The notes: generated by a model not told the origin, from the letters alone. A stretch of 64,000 nucleotides of DNA from Streptomyces meridianus (GCF_023703325.1 NZ_JAMQGM010000001.1:62001-126000), one strand, 5' to 3'. Numbered from the stretch's first letter, positions 26,445 through 36,175 are shown. Numbers and translations are program-made.

Positions 26445-28832
26445 GTGAAAAGCCGACGGAGAATGATCAGATCCGCGGCCCTGGCCACGACGATCGCCGC
26501 CATAGGGGCAGCAGCCCTCACCGCAGGTGCGGCGGCCGCCGACAACCGCCCGGGGGACGGAGTGGACCGCCGTGATCCGGCGTCCGCACAGCACATCGAG
26601 CACGACCTCGAAGGCCCCTTCAGCAAGCAGCAGAAGGCCGCGCGCCAGGAAGCCCTCACGCAGGTGCTCAGCGGCGACGCCAAGGCTGAGCAGCGTGGCA
26701 GCTCGAAGGTCGTCAAGCTCGACAAGAACAAGTACGTGGAACTCGCCCGGGAGAAGACGGACAAGATCTTCACCATCCTGGTCGACTTCGGCGACAAGGT
26801 CGACGACACGACCATGTACGACCCGGACGGCGACGGACCCGAGCCGGCGGTGAAGAAGTTCGGCGGCGAGCCCGGACCGATGCACAACAGCATCGCCGAG
26901 CCGGACCGCTCGAAGGACAACAGCACGGCCTGGCAGGAGGACTACAACAAGGAGCACTACCAGGACCTGTACTTCTCGGACGAGAAGGGCAAGCAGTCCC
27001 TGAAGAAGTACTACGAGAAGCAGTCCTCGGGCCGCTACTCGGTGGACGGAACCGTCTCCGACTGGGTCAAGGTCGAGTGGAACGAGGCCCGTTACGGCTC
27101 CAACTACTGCGGCGACAGCACCTGCGCGAGCGTCTGGGACGCCGTGCGCGACGGTGTCAACCAGTGGGAGGCCGACCAGGAAGCGGCCGGCAGGACCCCG
27201 GAGCAGATCAAGGCGGAGCTGGCCCAGTACGACCAGTGGGACCGCTACGACTTCGACGGTGACGGCAACTTCAACGAGGCCGACGGCTACATCGACCACT
27301 TCCAGATCGTCCACGCGGGCGAGGACGAGTCGGCCGGCGGCGGCGTGCAGGGCGAGGACGCGATCTGGGCCCACCGCTGGTACGCGTACGGCACGAGTGC
27401 CGGCAAGACCGGCCCCGCCGACAACAAGGCCGGCGGCACCGAGATCGGCAAGTCCGGCATCTGGGTCGGCGACTACACCATCCAGCCGGAGAACGGCGGG
27501 CTCGGCGTCTTCGCCCACGAGTACGGACACGACCTGGGGCTGCCGGACCTGTACGACACCACGGGCCGTGGCGAGTCGTCCGTCGCCTTCTGGTCGCTGA
27601 TGTCCTCCGGTTCCTGGCTCGGCGAGGGCAAGGAGTCGATCGGCGACATGCCGGGCGACATGACGGCCTGGGACAAGCTGCAGCTCGGCTGGCTCAACTA
27701 CGGCACGGCCAAGGCCGCGACCAAGTCGATGCACAAGCTGGGTGTTGCGGAGTACAACACCGACAACAAGCAGGCCCTCGTCGTCGAGCTGCCCGAGAAG
27801 CCGGTGACCACCACGGTCGTCAAGCCCGCCGAGGGCTCGAAGCAGTGGTGGAGCGGGGCGGGCGACGACCTGAAGAACACCCTCACCCGTTCCGTCGACC
27901 TGACGGGCAAGTCCGCGGCGTCCCTCGAGCTCAAGGGCTGGTGGGACATCGAGGAGAACTACGACTACCTCTACACCGAGGTGTCGACCGACGGCGGCGC
28001 CAACTGGACGCAGCTGGACGGGACCGCGAACGGTCAGGCCATCCCGCGGGACGGTGCCGACGTGCCGGCGCTGCACGGGACCTCCGGGTCGTACAAGGAC
28101 CTCGTCTACCCGCTGGACGCCTACGCGGGCCAGAAGTTCGACCTGCGGTTCCGCTACCAGACCGACGGTGGTGTGGCCCAGAAGGGCTTCGCCGCGGACG
28201 CGATCTCGCTGAAGGCCGACGGTCAGCCGGTGTTCACCGACGACGCCGAGGGTGACGACAACGGCTGGACGACGGACGGCTTCTCGCGCATCGGAGAGTC
28301 GTTCACCGACAACTACCCGCAGTACTACATCGCCGAGAACCGCCAGTACGTGTCGTACGACAAGACCCTCGAGGTCGGCCCGTACAACTTCGGCTTCTCG
28401 AACACGAAGCCGGACTGGGTCGAGCACTTCCCGTACCAGAACGGTCTCGCGCTGTGGCTGTGGGACACCTCGCAGCTGGACAACAACGTCGGGATGCACC
28501 CGGGCGAGGGCCTGATCCTTCCGGTCGACGCCCACGCCACTCCGGAGAAGTGGGCCGACGGCAGCCTGATGCGCAACCGCATCCAGGCGTACGACTCGCC
28601 GTTCAGCCTGTACCGCACCGACGGCTTCACGCTGCACAAGGCGGGCGTGGCGGCCAAGGTGGCGTCGAAGAAGGGCGTATCGGTCTTCGACGACCACAAG
28701 GGTGTGTACTGGAACGAATCCAACCCGACCGGTGGTGTGAAGGTTCCTGACACCAACACCCGGATCAAGATCGTCAAGGAGGCCGAGGACGGCTCCCTGA
28801 TGGTCGTGAAGGTCGAACCGGCTCGACGGTAG
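26445..28832 (+). CDS. secreted immune inhibitor A-like M6 family zinc metalloprotease
   Basis: A 795-residue secreted protease. A Sec signal peptide (RRRMIRSAALATTIAAIGAAALTAGAAAA pattern) is followed by a propeptide-like Lys/Asp-rich region and the M6 catalytic domain with HEYGHDLGLPD: His358, Glu359 and His362, with Asp368 completing HExxHxxGxxD. The C-terminal half has beta-sandwich, calcium-rich repeats. InhA proteases degrade host antimicrobial peptides in Bacillus; in Streptomyces the role is probably nutritional or developmental. GTG start at 26445 with AGGAGG ten bases upstream, better than the ATG at 26463. Confidence 0.92.
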   Translation: MKSRRRMIRSAALATTIAAIGAAALTAGAAAADNRPGDGVDRRDPASAQHIEHDLEGPFSKQQKAARQEALTQVLSGDAKAEQRGSSKVVKLDKNKYVELAREKTDKIFTILVDFGDKVDDTTMYDPDGDGPEPAVKKFGGEPGPMHNSIAEPDRSKDNSTAWQEDYNKEHYQDLYFSDEKGKQSLKKYYEKQSSGRYSVDGTVSDWVKVEWNEARYGSNYCGDSTCASVWDAVRDGVNQWEADQEAAGRTPEQIKAELAQYDQWDRYDFDGDGNFNEADGYIDHFQIVHAGEDESAGGGVQGEDAIWAHRWYAYGTSAGKTGPADNKAGGTEIGKSGIWVGDYTIQPENGGLGVFAHEYGHDLGLPDLYDTTGRGESSVAFWSLMSSGSWLGEGKESIGDMPGDMTAWDKLQLGWLNYGTAKAATKSMHKLGVAEYNTDNKQALVVELPEKPVTTTVVKPAEGSKQWWSGAGDDLKNTLTRSVDLTGKSAASLELKGWWDIEENYDYLYTEVSTDGGANWTQLDGTANGQAIPRDGADVPALHGTSGSYKDLVYPLDAYAGQKFDLRFRYQTDGGVAQKGFAADAISLKADGQPVFTDDAEGDDNGWTTDGFSRIGESFTDNYPQYYIAENRQYVSYDKTLEVGPYNFGFSNTKPDWVEHFPYQNGLALWLWDTSQLDNNVGMHPGEGLILPVDAHATPEKWADGSLMRNRIQAYDSPFSLYRTDGFTLHKAGVAAKVASKKGVSVFDDHKGVYWNESNPTGGVKVPDTNTRIKIVKEAEDGSLMVVKVEPARR

Positions 28833-28857
28833 TAGAAAAACCGCAGGTCAGGGCATG

Positions 28858-28890
28858 ATCGGCCGTCGCCCCTAGCGGGCGGCGGCCGAT
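28858..28890. terminator. intrinsic terminator after the M6 protease gene
   Basis: ATCGGCCGTCGCCC and GGGCGGCGGCCGAT form a 14-bp stem with one G-U wobble and a 5-nt loop, starting 26 bp after the stop codon. Confidence 0.75.
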
Positions 28891-28951
28891 TCACGTTTAG
28901 ATGCCCTCGGAACCTTCTTGTTGACACACGGTCTTACGGGGGAGTGGAAGC

Positions 28952-29269
28952 ATGTCCGGTGGCGGATTCACCAGACTTCCGGCAGGCGGCGTCGTCGTCG
29001 CCGTGTCAGTGCCGCACCCGCGGTCCGCGGAGCCGTCGGGACGGGCCCGGGTGCTGGTGCACGCGGCCAACCGGCAGCGGGCGCTGACCCGGCTGCGGAA
29101 CCTCGGGCTGAGGTCCGTGTACCTGCGCGGCAATCTGCATCCGCCGACACCCGACGAAATCAGCGCCGTGCTGCACCACCCCGACGGGCTGGTCTGGCGG
29201 TCCGCTCCGGGCGGGACGACGGAGTTCTGGCACCCCATCGGGGCCCTGCTCCGGCCCGCCGCGGCGTGA
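28952..29269 (+). CDS. small conserved hypothetical protein
   Basis: A 105-residue protein of unknown function. Its sequence is well structured rather than low-complexity: RARVLVHAANRQRALTRLRNLGLRSVYLRGN suggests an alpha/beta fold, and the C-terminus has LHHPDGLVWRSAPGGTTEFWHPIGALL. Third codon positions are strongly GC. ATG at 28952 is preceded by GGGGGAGTGGAAGC. It sits alone between the protease terminator and the convergent pncA gene. I do not recognise the family. Confidence 0.65.
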   Translation: MSGGGFTRLPAGGVVVAVSVPHPRSAEPSGRARVLVHAANRQRALTRLRNLGLRSVYLRGNLHPPTPDEISAVLHHPDGLVWRSAPGGTTEFWHPIGALLRPAAA

Positions 29270-29318
29270 TCTTCCTCCTGACCGGCCGGTGCGGGGCCCA
29301 TCCCGGTCCGGCGAGCGA

Positions 29319-29903
29319 TCAGCGGGCCGGTTCGCCGGTCAGCTCGACCCCGGCCTCCCGCAGATCGTCCAGCGCCTTCCGGGTGGTGAGCTCGCCCACC
29401 CCGGCCGTCAGGCCGAGCAGCACCCGGGTGGTGAAGCCCTCGCGCACCGCGTCCAGGGCGGTCGCCCGCACGCAGTAGTCGGCGGCGAGGCCCACGACGT
29501 CCACCTCGGTCACCGTGCGGGCGCGCAGCCAGACGGCGAGCAGAGTGCCGTCCGGGTCGGCGCCCTCGAAACCGCTGTAGGCGGCCGTGTACCCACCCTT
29601 GTCGAAGACCGCGTCGACCACTCCGGAGGCGACGGCCGGCGCGAAGCCCGGGTGGAACGCGCTGCCCGCGGTGCCGGCCACACAGTGCGGCGGCCAGGAG
29701 TCCCGGAAGTCGGGGCGCTCGGAGAAGTGGTCCCCCGGCTCGATGTGATGGTCGCGGGTCGCCACGACGTGGCGGTAGACCGGCGCCGACCGGCCGATCA
29801 GATCCGTGATCGCGGCGGCCACCCGGGCCCCGCCGGTGACGGCGAGGCTGCCGCCCTCGCAGAAGTCGTTCTGGACGTCGACGACGACGAGTGCCCGGTG
29901 CAT
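29319..29903 (-). CDS. pncA: nicotinamidase
   Basis: A 194-residue cysteine hydrolase of the isochorismatase fold that deamidates nicotinamide to nicotinate in NAD salvage. Catalytic triad elements are visible: Asp9 in VVDVQNDF, Lys in FDKGGY, and the nucleophile Cys in AADYCVRAT; the metal-binding DHHIEPGDH stretch carries the Asp/His ligands. Start at ATG 29903, where homology begins. It follows pncB on the same strand, so the two genes complete nicotinamide to nicotinate mononucleotide. Confidence 0.94.
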   Translation of the reverse strand: MHRALVVVDVQNDFCEGGSLAVTGGARVAAAITDLIGRSAPVYRHVVATRDHHIEPGDHFSERPDFRDSWPPHCVAGTAGSAFHPGFAPAVASGVVDAVFDKGGYTAAYSGFEGADPDGTLLAVWLRARTVTEVDVVGLAADYCVRATALDAVREGFTTRVLLGLTAGVGELTTRKALDDLREAGVELTGEPAR

Positions 29904-30061
29904 GACATCCCCTTCGATGCGGAATGGTGCGCCCGCTGCCCGAGCGTAGGGTCCGCGGGCCGCCGGCGGCAGGGTGCCTCCGGCAGTGTTGGCTGCGCTG
30001 ATCGTCGTGGCGCTGTGTGTCCGTGGCGCCGGGTGTTCGTGGCGTGTGGGGGCGCCGTGCG

Positions 30062-31390
30062 TCAGAGGTACTCCGTGGGCAGGACCGGCTCGCCCCGCGA
30101 GAGCTGCATGGCGGACATCGGCAGGCCGGCGCGGGCCGCGACGTGGCGCTCGCGCACCGCCTCCAGGCTTTCGCGGCCCACGATCTCCCCCTTCGTGACG
30201 AGGGGGACGATCAGCTGCCGCTCCCCGAGTTCGGCCGGTATCTCCCCGGAGCCGACGACCTCGGCGGTCGCCACTCCGTCCGCGCCGCGCCGCCGGGCCG
30301 CCCACTTCCGGCCGCCGACGGAGGTCTTCGCGCCCAACGACTTCTTGGCCACCGGCTCGAGCGGGGCGTCCGGCGCGGCCGAGCCGGCCCGGGCAACCAG
30401 CTTGTAGACCATCGAGCAGGTCGGATGGCCACTGCCGGTGACCAGCTGCGTGCCCACGCCGTAGGCGTCGACCGGGGCGGCGGCGAGGGAGGCGATGGCG
30501 TACTCGTCGAGGTCGCTGGTCACCACGATCCGGGTGCGGTGCGCGCCGAGCGCGTCCAGCTGCTGGCGCACCCGGTGGGCGACGAGCAGCAGGTCCCCGG
30601 AGTCGATGCGGACGGCGCCCAGCTCCGGCCCCGCGACCTCGACCGCCAGCCGCACTGCCTCGGTGACGTCGTAGGTGTCCACGAGCAGTGTCGTGCCGCG
30701 GCCGAGCGAGTCGACCTGTGCGGTGAAGGCGTCGTGCTCGGTGTCGTGGAGCAGGGTGAAGGCGTGGGCGCTGGTGCCGACGGTCGGGATGCCGTAGCGG
30801 AAGCCCGCGGCGAGGTCCGAGGTCGAGGAGAAACCGCCGACGTAGGCTGCGCGGGAGGAGGCCACCGCGGCCAGCTCGTGGGTCCGCCGCGCGCCCATCT
30901 CGATCAGCGGCCGGCCGCCCGCTGCCAGCGCCATCCGGGAGGCCGCGGCGGCCACGGCGGAGTCGTGGTTGAGCACCGACAGGACGACCGTCTCGAGCAG
31001 CACGGCTTCCGCGAAGGTGCCCTCCACGCGCAGGATCGGCGATCCCGGGAAGTAGACCTCGCCCTCCGGGTAGCCGAAGATGTTGCCGCGGAAGCGGTAG
31101 TCCGCCAGCCACTCGAGCGTCGGTTCGTCGACGACGCGCTGCTCGCGCAGGAACTCCAGGACGGCGGGCTCGAAGCGGAAGTTCTCCACGGCGTCCAGCA
31201 CCCGCCCGGTTCCGGCGACGACCCCGAACCGGCGTCCCTCGGGGAGTCTCCGGGTGAAGACCTCGAAGACCGACCGGCGATCGGCGGTGCCGGCGCGCAG
31301 GGCCGCTTGGAGCATGGTGAGTTCGTACTGGTCGGTGAAGAGCGCGGTCGACGGCACGTCCACCGGCAGCCCGAGGTCCGCAGGGTTCAT
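30062..31390 (-). CDS. pncB: nicotinate phosphoribosyltransferase
   Basis: A 442-residue enzyme that joins nicotinate with PRPP, giving nicotinate mononucleotide in the Preiss-Handler branch of NAD salvage. The N-terminus ([18 protein letters not shown]) and the conserved [18 protein letters not shown], which includes the active-site His, are clear; VRIDSGDL is the PRPP-site segment. It is upstream of pncA by 158 bp, probably co-regulated. A palindrome resembling an NrtR box lies 20 bp before the ATG (31410-31428). Confidence 0.94.
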   Translation of the reverse strand: MNPADLGLPVDVPSTALFTDQYELTMLQAALRAGTADRRSVFEVFTRRLPEGRRFGVVAGTGRVLDAVENFRFEPAVLEFLREQRVVDEPTLEWLADYRFRGNIFGYPEGEVYFPGSPILRVEGTFAEAVLLETVVLSVLNHDSAVAAAASRMALAAGGRPLIEMGARRTHELAAVASSRAAYVGGFSSTSDLAAGFRYGIPTVGTSAHAFTLLHDTEHDAFTAQVDSLGRGTTLLVDTYDVTEAVRLAVEVAGPELGAVRIDSGDLLLVAHRVRQQLDALGAHRTRIVVTSDLDEYAIASLAAAPVDAYGVGTQLVTGSGHPTCSMVYKLVARAGSAAPDAPLEPVAKKSLGAKTSVGGRKWAARRRGADGVATAEVVGSGEIPAELGERQLIVPLVTKGEIVGRESLEAVRERHVAARAGLPMSAMQLSRGEPVLPTEYL

Positions 31391-31409
31391 GGCAGTCAGG
31401 CTACCCGAT

Positions 31410-31428
31410 AATCGTCACTCTGACGATT
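31410..31428. promoter_or_regulatory. NrtR-like operator upstream of pncB
   Basis: AATCGTCA-CTC-TGACGATT is a perfect 8+8 inverted repeat, 20 bp upstream of pncB. The core GTCA-N3-TGAC matches my recollection of actinobacterial NrtR boxes, which repress NAD biosynthesis genes. Confidence 0.55.
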
Positions 31429-31469
31429 TCGATGGGGCGTTTATGCGATGGCACCCCGTGGGTGGCAGC

Positions 31470-31781
31470 ATGGGACCCGTGAGCGTCGCACCCATGGAGA
31501 CCGAGCGGACCGAGGCGACCGAGGAGGTCGCGGCCGTCCCCGAGCCCGACGTGCCATGGGTGACGCTGGTGCACAACGACCCCGTCAATCTGATGAGTTA
31601 CGTCACCTACGTGTTCCAGGCGTACTTCGGCTACTCCAAGGACAAGGCCCACAGTCTGATGCTCGATGTGCACCACAAGGGCCGCGCGGTCGTCTCCAGC
31701 GGCAGCCGCGAGGAGATGGAGCGCGACGTTCAGGCCATGCACGGCTACGGCCTGTGGGCGACCCTCCAGCAGGACCGCTGA
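31470..31781 (+). CDS. clpS: ATP-dependent Clp protease adaptor ClpS
   Basis: A 103-residue N-recognin adaptor that delivers N-degron substrates to ClpC/ClpA-ClpP. The conserved core [20 protein letters not shown] contains the Asn-Asp substrate-pocket residues, and [21 protein letters not shown] is the rest of the ClpS fold. The flexible N-terminal arm, needed for delivery, is about 30 residues. Start alternatives are ATG 31470, GTG 31479 and ATG 31494; none has a strong ribosome site. The stop overlaps the DUF2017 start (TGATG). Confidence 0.93.
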   Translation: MGPVSVAPMETERTEATEEVAAVPEPDVPWVTLVHNDPVNLMSYVTYVFQAYFGYSKDKAHSLMLDVHHKGRAVVSSGSREEMERDVQAMHGYGLWATLQQDR

Positions 31782-32368
31782 TGGCCGCCGTCTTCGAGTC
31801 CGCCCCCGAGGGCGGCGCGGCCCTCGAGCTGGACGAGGTCGAGATCTCCATTCTCCGCAGCCTGACCGTCCAGCTCCTCGAACTCGTCGGCCCCGGTGAG
31901 GAGCCGGCCGACGGCGGCGACCCGCTCGACGCGCTGTTCGCCGAGGGGCCCAGCGAGCCCCCGTCCGACCCGGCCCTCGCCCGTCTGTTCCCCGACGCCT
32001 ACGGGGGCCCGGACGTGAAGGACGACGACGAGAACCGCGCACACTCCGCCGAATTCCGGCGCTACACCGAGAACGACCTGCGGACCCGCAAGCGCGACGA
32101 CGCCCTGGCCGTGGTCCGGTCCCTCGACGCCCTGACCCTGCACGGCGGCAGCGCCGAGCTGCGGCTGGATCGGGAGGGGTCGCACCGCTGGCTCGGCACC
32201 CTCAACGACCTCCGGCTGACCATCGGCAGCCGGCTTGAGGTCGCGGATGACGACGACAACGCGCGGCTCTACCGGCTGCCGGACTCCGATCCGCGCAAGC
32301 CCATGGTGATGGCCTACCTCTGGCTCGGGGGGCTCCAGGAGTCGCTGGTCGAGACGCTCGTCTCCTGA
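31781..32368 (+). CDS. DUF2017 domain protein
   Basis: A 195-residue actinobacterial DUF2017 protein, mostly helical and acidic. It is nearly always found directly after clpS, as here with a one-base overlap, which suggests a role in Clp-dependent proteolysis, though no activity is known. Recognisable segments are LDEVEISILRSLTVQLLELVG near the N-terminus and a C-terminal YLWLGGLQESLVETL. No membrane helix or signal peptide is seen. Confidence 0.85.
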   Translation: MAAVFESAPEGGAALELDEVEISILRSLTVQLLELVGPGEEPADGGDPLDALFAEGPSEPPSDPALARLFPDAYGGPDVKDDDENRAHSAEFRRYTENDLRTRKRDDALAVVRSLDALTLHGGSAELRLDREGSHRWLGTLNDLRLTIGSRLEVADDDDNARLYRLPDSDPRKPMVMAYLWLGGLQESLVETLVS

Positions 32369-32506
32369 CCCGGCGGCCACCTCGGCGGCGGCAGCTCTGC
32401 GTGACCGCCTGATTCCGTACAGCGGGATGCATGTATCCGGCATTCGGATTTGTGTGACCGTTTTCTCCACTTTCCTCCGCCTATCGCCGAAGCGTCGGCT
32501 GCTCGC

Positions 32507-32522
32507 GGTGATGTACGTCACA
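32507..32522. promoter_or_regulatory. Crp-like binding site upstream of the alanine symporter gene
   Basis: GGTGATGTACGTCACA fits both the S. coelicolor Crp consensus GTG-N6-GNCAC and, except for one base, the E. coli TGTGA-N6-TCACA. It lies about 155 bp before the ATG at 32675 in the 306-bp gap 32369-32674, which otherwise holds no gene. Confidence 0.45.
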
Positions 32523-32674
32523 CGTCACTGCTCGCTCTCCGTGATAGGAACGGGCAATCCATTTGGCGAAACCATCGCCATCCGCGGACCGAAGCTTTAC
32601 CGAGGTCTGCCGTGGGCCCTACATCCGCAGCGTCCCGCGGCTCCGCCATGCACCCCACTATCCGAGGTTTCTTC

Positions 32675-34219
32675 ATGGCCAGTTCCATCACCACGACGAT
32701 CGAGGATGCCGTCAACGGTGTCTTCAATCCCGTCGCCGATTTCCTCAGCACCTGGGTGTTCTACGAAGTCAGCGTCTTCGGGGCGAGTTTCCCGTTGATC
32801 GTCGGCTGGCTGGTCGTCGCCGGCGCCATCTTCTCCCTCTACTTCGGATTCGTTCAGGTCAGGCATGCCAAGCTCGCCGTCGACCTGGTTCGTGGAAAGC
32901 ACGAGAACCCCGACGACCCGGGCGAGGTGAGCCACTTCCAGGCGCTCACCGCCGCGGTCTCCGGAACCGTCGGCCTCGGCAACATCGCCGGTGTCGCCGT
33001 GGCGGTCACCATCGGTGGCCCGGGCGCCACGTTCTGGATGATCGTTGCCGGTCTGCTCGGCATGGCGACCAAGTTCGTCGAGTGCACCCTGGGCGTGAAG
33101 TACCGCGACGTCCACGAGGACGGCACCGTCTCCGGCGGGCCCATGCACTACCTGCGCAAGGGCCTCGCCGAGCGAGGTCTGGCGGGCCTCGGGAAGGTGC
33201 TGGCAACCGGCATCGCCGTCTCCATGCTCTTCTTCACCTTCTTCGGCGGAAACCTCTTCCAGGCCAACCAGAGCTTCTCCCAGCTGAAGGCCGTGACCGG
33301 AGGGGACGAGGGCATTTTCGGCAACTCGGCCGGCGCCGTGCTCTTCGGCGTCCTGCTCGCCGCACTGACCGCTCTGGTGCTCATCGGCGGCATCCGCTCC
33401 ATCGCCAGCGTCACGAGCAGGCTCGTCCCCGCGATGGCCGGCATCTACGTCGTCGCCTGCGCCGTCGTCATCCTGGTCAACGTGACCGAGCTGCCGAACG
33501 CGATCGGCGAGATCATCGACGGCGCCTTCAGCCCGAAGGGTGTCGCCGGTGGTGCCGTCGGCGTGCTGATCATCGGCTTCCAGCGGGCGGCCTTCTCGAA
33601 CGAGGCCGGCATCGGCTCGGCCCCGATCGCCCACTCGGCGGTCAAGACCCGCCACCCGGTCACCGAGGGCCTGGTCGCGCTGCTCGAGCCGTTCGTCGAC
33701 ACCGTCATCATCTGCACCATGACGGCGCTGACCATCGTCATCGCGTCGACTCCGAGCTGGGACAAGGCCCGCGAGGCGGCCGCCGCCGGCTCTCCGCCCG
33801 AGGACGGCGTCACGCTCACCTCGGACGCCTTCGCCACCGCTCTGCCGTGGTTCCCCTACGTCCTCACCGTCGCGGTGCTGCTCTTCGCCTTCTCGACGAT
33901 CATCACCTGGAGCTACTACGGCCTGAAGGCGTGGACCTACCTCTTCGGCCGCAGCCGCACCAGCGAGAACATCTACAAGCTCCTCTTCTGCACCATCGTC
34001 GCCATGGGCTCGCTGCTCACCCTCGGTTCGCTGATGAGCATGGCGGACGCGGTCCTCTTCCTCGCCGCAGTCATCAACATCGTCGGCCTGTACCTGATGG
34101 CGCCGGTCGTCAAGCGGGAGCTCGCCTCCTTCCTGGCCCACCTCCGCAAGGGGGGCAGCGGAACGGAGGACGACGGCGAGGACGGCAAGAGCGTGACCGT
34201 CGGCGCGTCCTCCGGCTGA
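32675..34219 (+). CDS. alanine/glycine:cation symporter (AGCS family)
   Basis: A 514-residue sodium-coupled amino-acid symporter. AGCS hallmarks are present: FQALTAAVSGTVGLGNIAGVAVAVTIGGPGA in the second helical region, GGPMHYL, and GFQRAAFSNEAGIGSAPIAHSA. About ten membrane helices are expected, with a short acidic C-terminal tail. I prefer ATG 32675 (GAGG eight bases upstream) over ATG 32648 in the same frame. It probably imports alanine or glycine. A strong terminator at 34306 follows. Confidence 0.92.
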   Translation: MASSITTTIEDAVNGVFNPVADFLSTWVFYEVSVFGASFPLIVGWLVVAGAIFSLYFGFVQVRHAKLAVDLVRGKHENPDDPGEVSHFQALTAAVSGTVGLGNIAGVAVAVTIGGPGATFWMIVAGLLGMATKFVECTLGVKYRDVHEDGTVSGGPMHYLRKGLAERGLAGLGKVLATGIAVSMLFFTFFGGNLFQANQSFSQLKAVTGGDEGIFGNSAGAVLFGVLLAALTALVLIGGIRSIASVTSRLVPAMAGIYVVACAVVILVNVTELPNAIGEIIDGAFSPKGVAGGAVGVLIIGFQRAAFSNEAGIGSAPIAHSAVKTRHPVTEGLVALLEPFVDTVIICTMTALTIVIASTPSWDKAREAAAAGSPPEDGVTLTSDAFATALPWFPYVLTVAVLLFAFSTIITWSYYGLKAWTYLFGRSRTSENIYKLLFCTIVAMGSLLTLGSLMSMADAVLFLAAVINIVGLYLMAPVVKRELASFLAHLRKGGSGTEDDGEDGKSVTVGASSG

Positions 34220-34305
34220 GCCGCCGGGACGGGTTCCGCGGTCCGTAACCGTTCATCAAGTGTTCGCTCAACGGACGCTCAAAACCGAATAACGATCAGG
34301 CAAAA

Positions 34306-34327
34306 CGCCCCCAAGTCATTGGGGGCG
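34306..34327. terminator. intrinsic terminator after the AGCS gene
   Basis: CGCCCCCAA-GTCA-TTGGGGGCG, a perfect 9-bp stem and 4-nt loop, is flanked by AAAA on the left and CTTT on the right, so it could work in both directions. The rest of the 334-bp gap (34220-34553) holds no gene; GGGTC-GG-GACCC near 34498 is a further small palindrome. Confidence 0.8.
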
Positions 34328-34553
34328 CTTTGCGTTTCGTGTCCACTTCTTCCTGTGGTGTCGCCCACATTCCGCTGCCCTGGTCGCCGCTTTCCCCGTG
34401 ATAGACATCCACGACGCCTGCCGGAGCGCCACCCATGTCCCGGCAGAGTGCTGAGCCGGCGGACCGTCGGCATGCAACTCCATAGGTATTCCGGGGGGTC
34501 GGGACCCGATCCGCGCCACACGGCCGGACGGGCATGGAGAAAGGCGCAGCAAC

Positions 34554-36011
34554 ATGACCTCAACGCAGGTCACGCAGCACAACGACGACCACGACCGTGG
34601 GCCCGCAGGCGCCACGGGCGAAGAGGGCTACGAGCGGGGACTGGGCAGTCGCCAAGTCCAGATGATCGCCATCGGCGGCGCCATCGGCGTCGGCCTCTTC
34701 ATGGGAGCCGGCGCGAACATCGCCGCCGCGGGCCCGAGCATCATCATGATGTACGCCCTCGCCGGCGTCGTCATCTTCTTCATCATGAGAGCGCTCGGCG
34801 AGCTGCTCCTCTACCGTCCCGTCTCCGGATCGTTCGCGGAGTACGCCCGCGAGTTCCTCGGCCCGTTCTTCGGTTACGCCACGGGCTGGACGTACTGGCT
34901 GATGTGGGTCGTCACGGGCATGGCCGAGCTGACGGCCGCGGCCATCTACATTCACTTCTGGTTCCCGGAGATCCCGCAGTGGGTCAGCGCCCTGGTCTTC
35001 CTGGTGGTGCTCTTCGGCGTCAACCTGATCTCGGTGAAGATCTTCGGTGAGGTCGAGTTCTGGTTCTCGATGATCAAGGTCACCGCCATCATCGGCATGA
35101 TCGTGATCGGTCTAGGCGTGCTCACCCTCGGCTTCTCGCAGGCCGGTGACACCGCCTCCGTCTCCAACCTCTGGTCGCACCACGGGATCTTCCCGAACGG
35201 CATCGGCTCCAGCCTCATGACTCTCCAGGGCGTCATGTTCGCCTACCTCGCCGTCGAGCTCGTCGGCGTCACCGCGGGCGAGTCGGAGAACCCCGAGAAG
35301 ACCCTGCCCAAGGCGATCAACACGCTGCCGTGGCGCATCATCATCTTCTACGTCGGTTCCCTCACCGTGCTGCTCGCCGTGGTCAAGTGGACCGACTTCT
35401 CGGCCGGCGAGAGCCCCTTCGTCAAGGCGTTCGAGCAGATCGGCATTCCGCTCGCGGCCGGCATTGTCAACTTCGTCGTGCTGACCGCGGCGCTGTCCTC
35501 CTGCAACTCCGGCATGTACTCCACCGGCCGGATGCTGCGCGACCTCGCCGCCAACCAGGAGGCCCCGAAGGTCTTCGGCAAGCTCAACGCCCGCAGGACC
35601 CCGGCGTTCGGCATCACTCTCTCCGTCGCCCTGATGGGCATCGGCGTGGTCCTCAACTACGTCGTTCCGGAGAAGGCGTTCGCGTACGTCACCTCGGTGG
35701 CGACCGCGGCCGGCGTCTGGACCTGGATGATGATCGTCATCAGCCACATCCTGTACCGCCGTGCGGTCAAGGCGGGCCGGCTCCCGGCCTCGTCCTTCCC
35801 GGCGCCGGGCGGCGCGGCGCTCAGCTGGGTGGCCCTCGTGTTCCTGGTGTTCGTCACCGGCATGATCGCGTCGGACCCGGACGCCCGTGTCTCGCTGTAC
35901 GTCGGTGCGGTCTGGGCCGTGTTCCTGGTCATCGGATGGATGGTTCTCAAGAGCCGCAATCCGCAGATCGCCCAGCGGGCGGAGCGCACCCCGGAGTACG
36001 CCGGCAAGTGA
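34554..36011 (+). CDS. amino acid permease (APC superfamily)
   Basis: A 485-residue, 12-helix amino-acid transporter of the AAT type (AnsP/GabP/ProY-like). The first helix has the substrate-binding GGAIGVGLFMGAG; RALGELLLYRPVSGSFAEYA and VELVGVTAGESENPEKTLPKAIN are diagnostic. The substrate is not readable from sequence; a proton-coupled neutral or cationic amino acid is likely. GGAGAAAGG lies just upstream of the ATG. It is a single-gene unit bounded by terminators at 34306 and 36031. Confidence 0.92.
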   Translation: MTSTQVTQHNDDHDRGPAGATGEEGYERGLGSRQVQMIAIGGAIGVGLFMGAGANIAAAGPSIIMMYALAGVVIFFIMRALGELLLYRPVSGSFAEYAREFLGPFFGYATGWTYWLMWVVTGMAELTAAAIYIHFWFPEIPQWVSALVFLVVLFGVNLISVKIFGEVEFWFSMIKVTAIIGMIVIGLGVLTLGFSQAGDTASVSNLWSHHGIFPNGIGSSLMTLQGVMFAYLAVELVGVTAGESENPEKTLPKAINTLPWRIIIFYVGSLTVLLAVVKWTDFSAGESPFVKAFEQIGIPLAAGIVNFVVLTAALSSCNSGMYSTGRMLRDLAANQEAPKVFGKLNARRTPAFGITLSVALMGIGVVLNYVVPEKAFAYVTSVATAAGVWTWMMIVISHILYRRAVKAGRLPASSFPAPGGAALSWVALVFLVFVTGMIASDPDARVSLYVGAVWAVFLVIGWMVLKSRNPQIAQRAERTPEYAGK

Positions 36012-36030
36012 CCGGCTCTCCCCGCGGCGC

Positions 36031-36063
36031 GGAGGGCCTCCGGACACTTTCCGGAGGCCCTCC
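36031..36063. terminator. intrinsic terminator after the amino acid permease gene
   Basis: GGAGGGCCTCCGGA-CACTT-TCCGGAGGCCCTCC: a perfect 14-bp stem with a 5-nt loop, 19 bp after the stop codon. Confidence 0.85.
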
Positions 36064-36175
36064 CCCTTCTGCGCGCCCGTCGGGTTGCCGCCGCCCGGCG
36101 GCTGCCGTCGCGGCCGGCCCGGGCATCCGACGGCCCGCACCGGAGGTCACCGGACCGCCTCTTATGCTGAAACAC

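Noticed and set aside
26427..28697. Minus-strand frame of 756 codons opposite the M6 protease
   Set aside because: The plus strand has a signal peptide and a full zinc motif; the antisense product is Val/Arg/Leu-rich with no domain.
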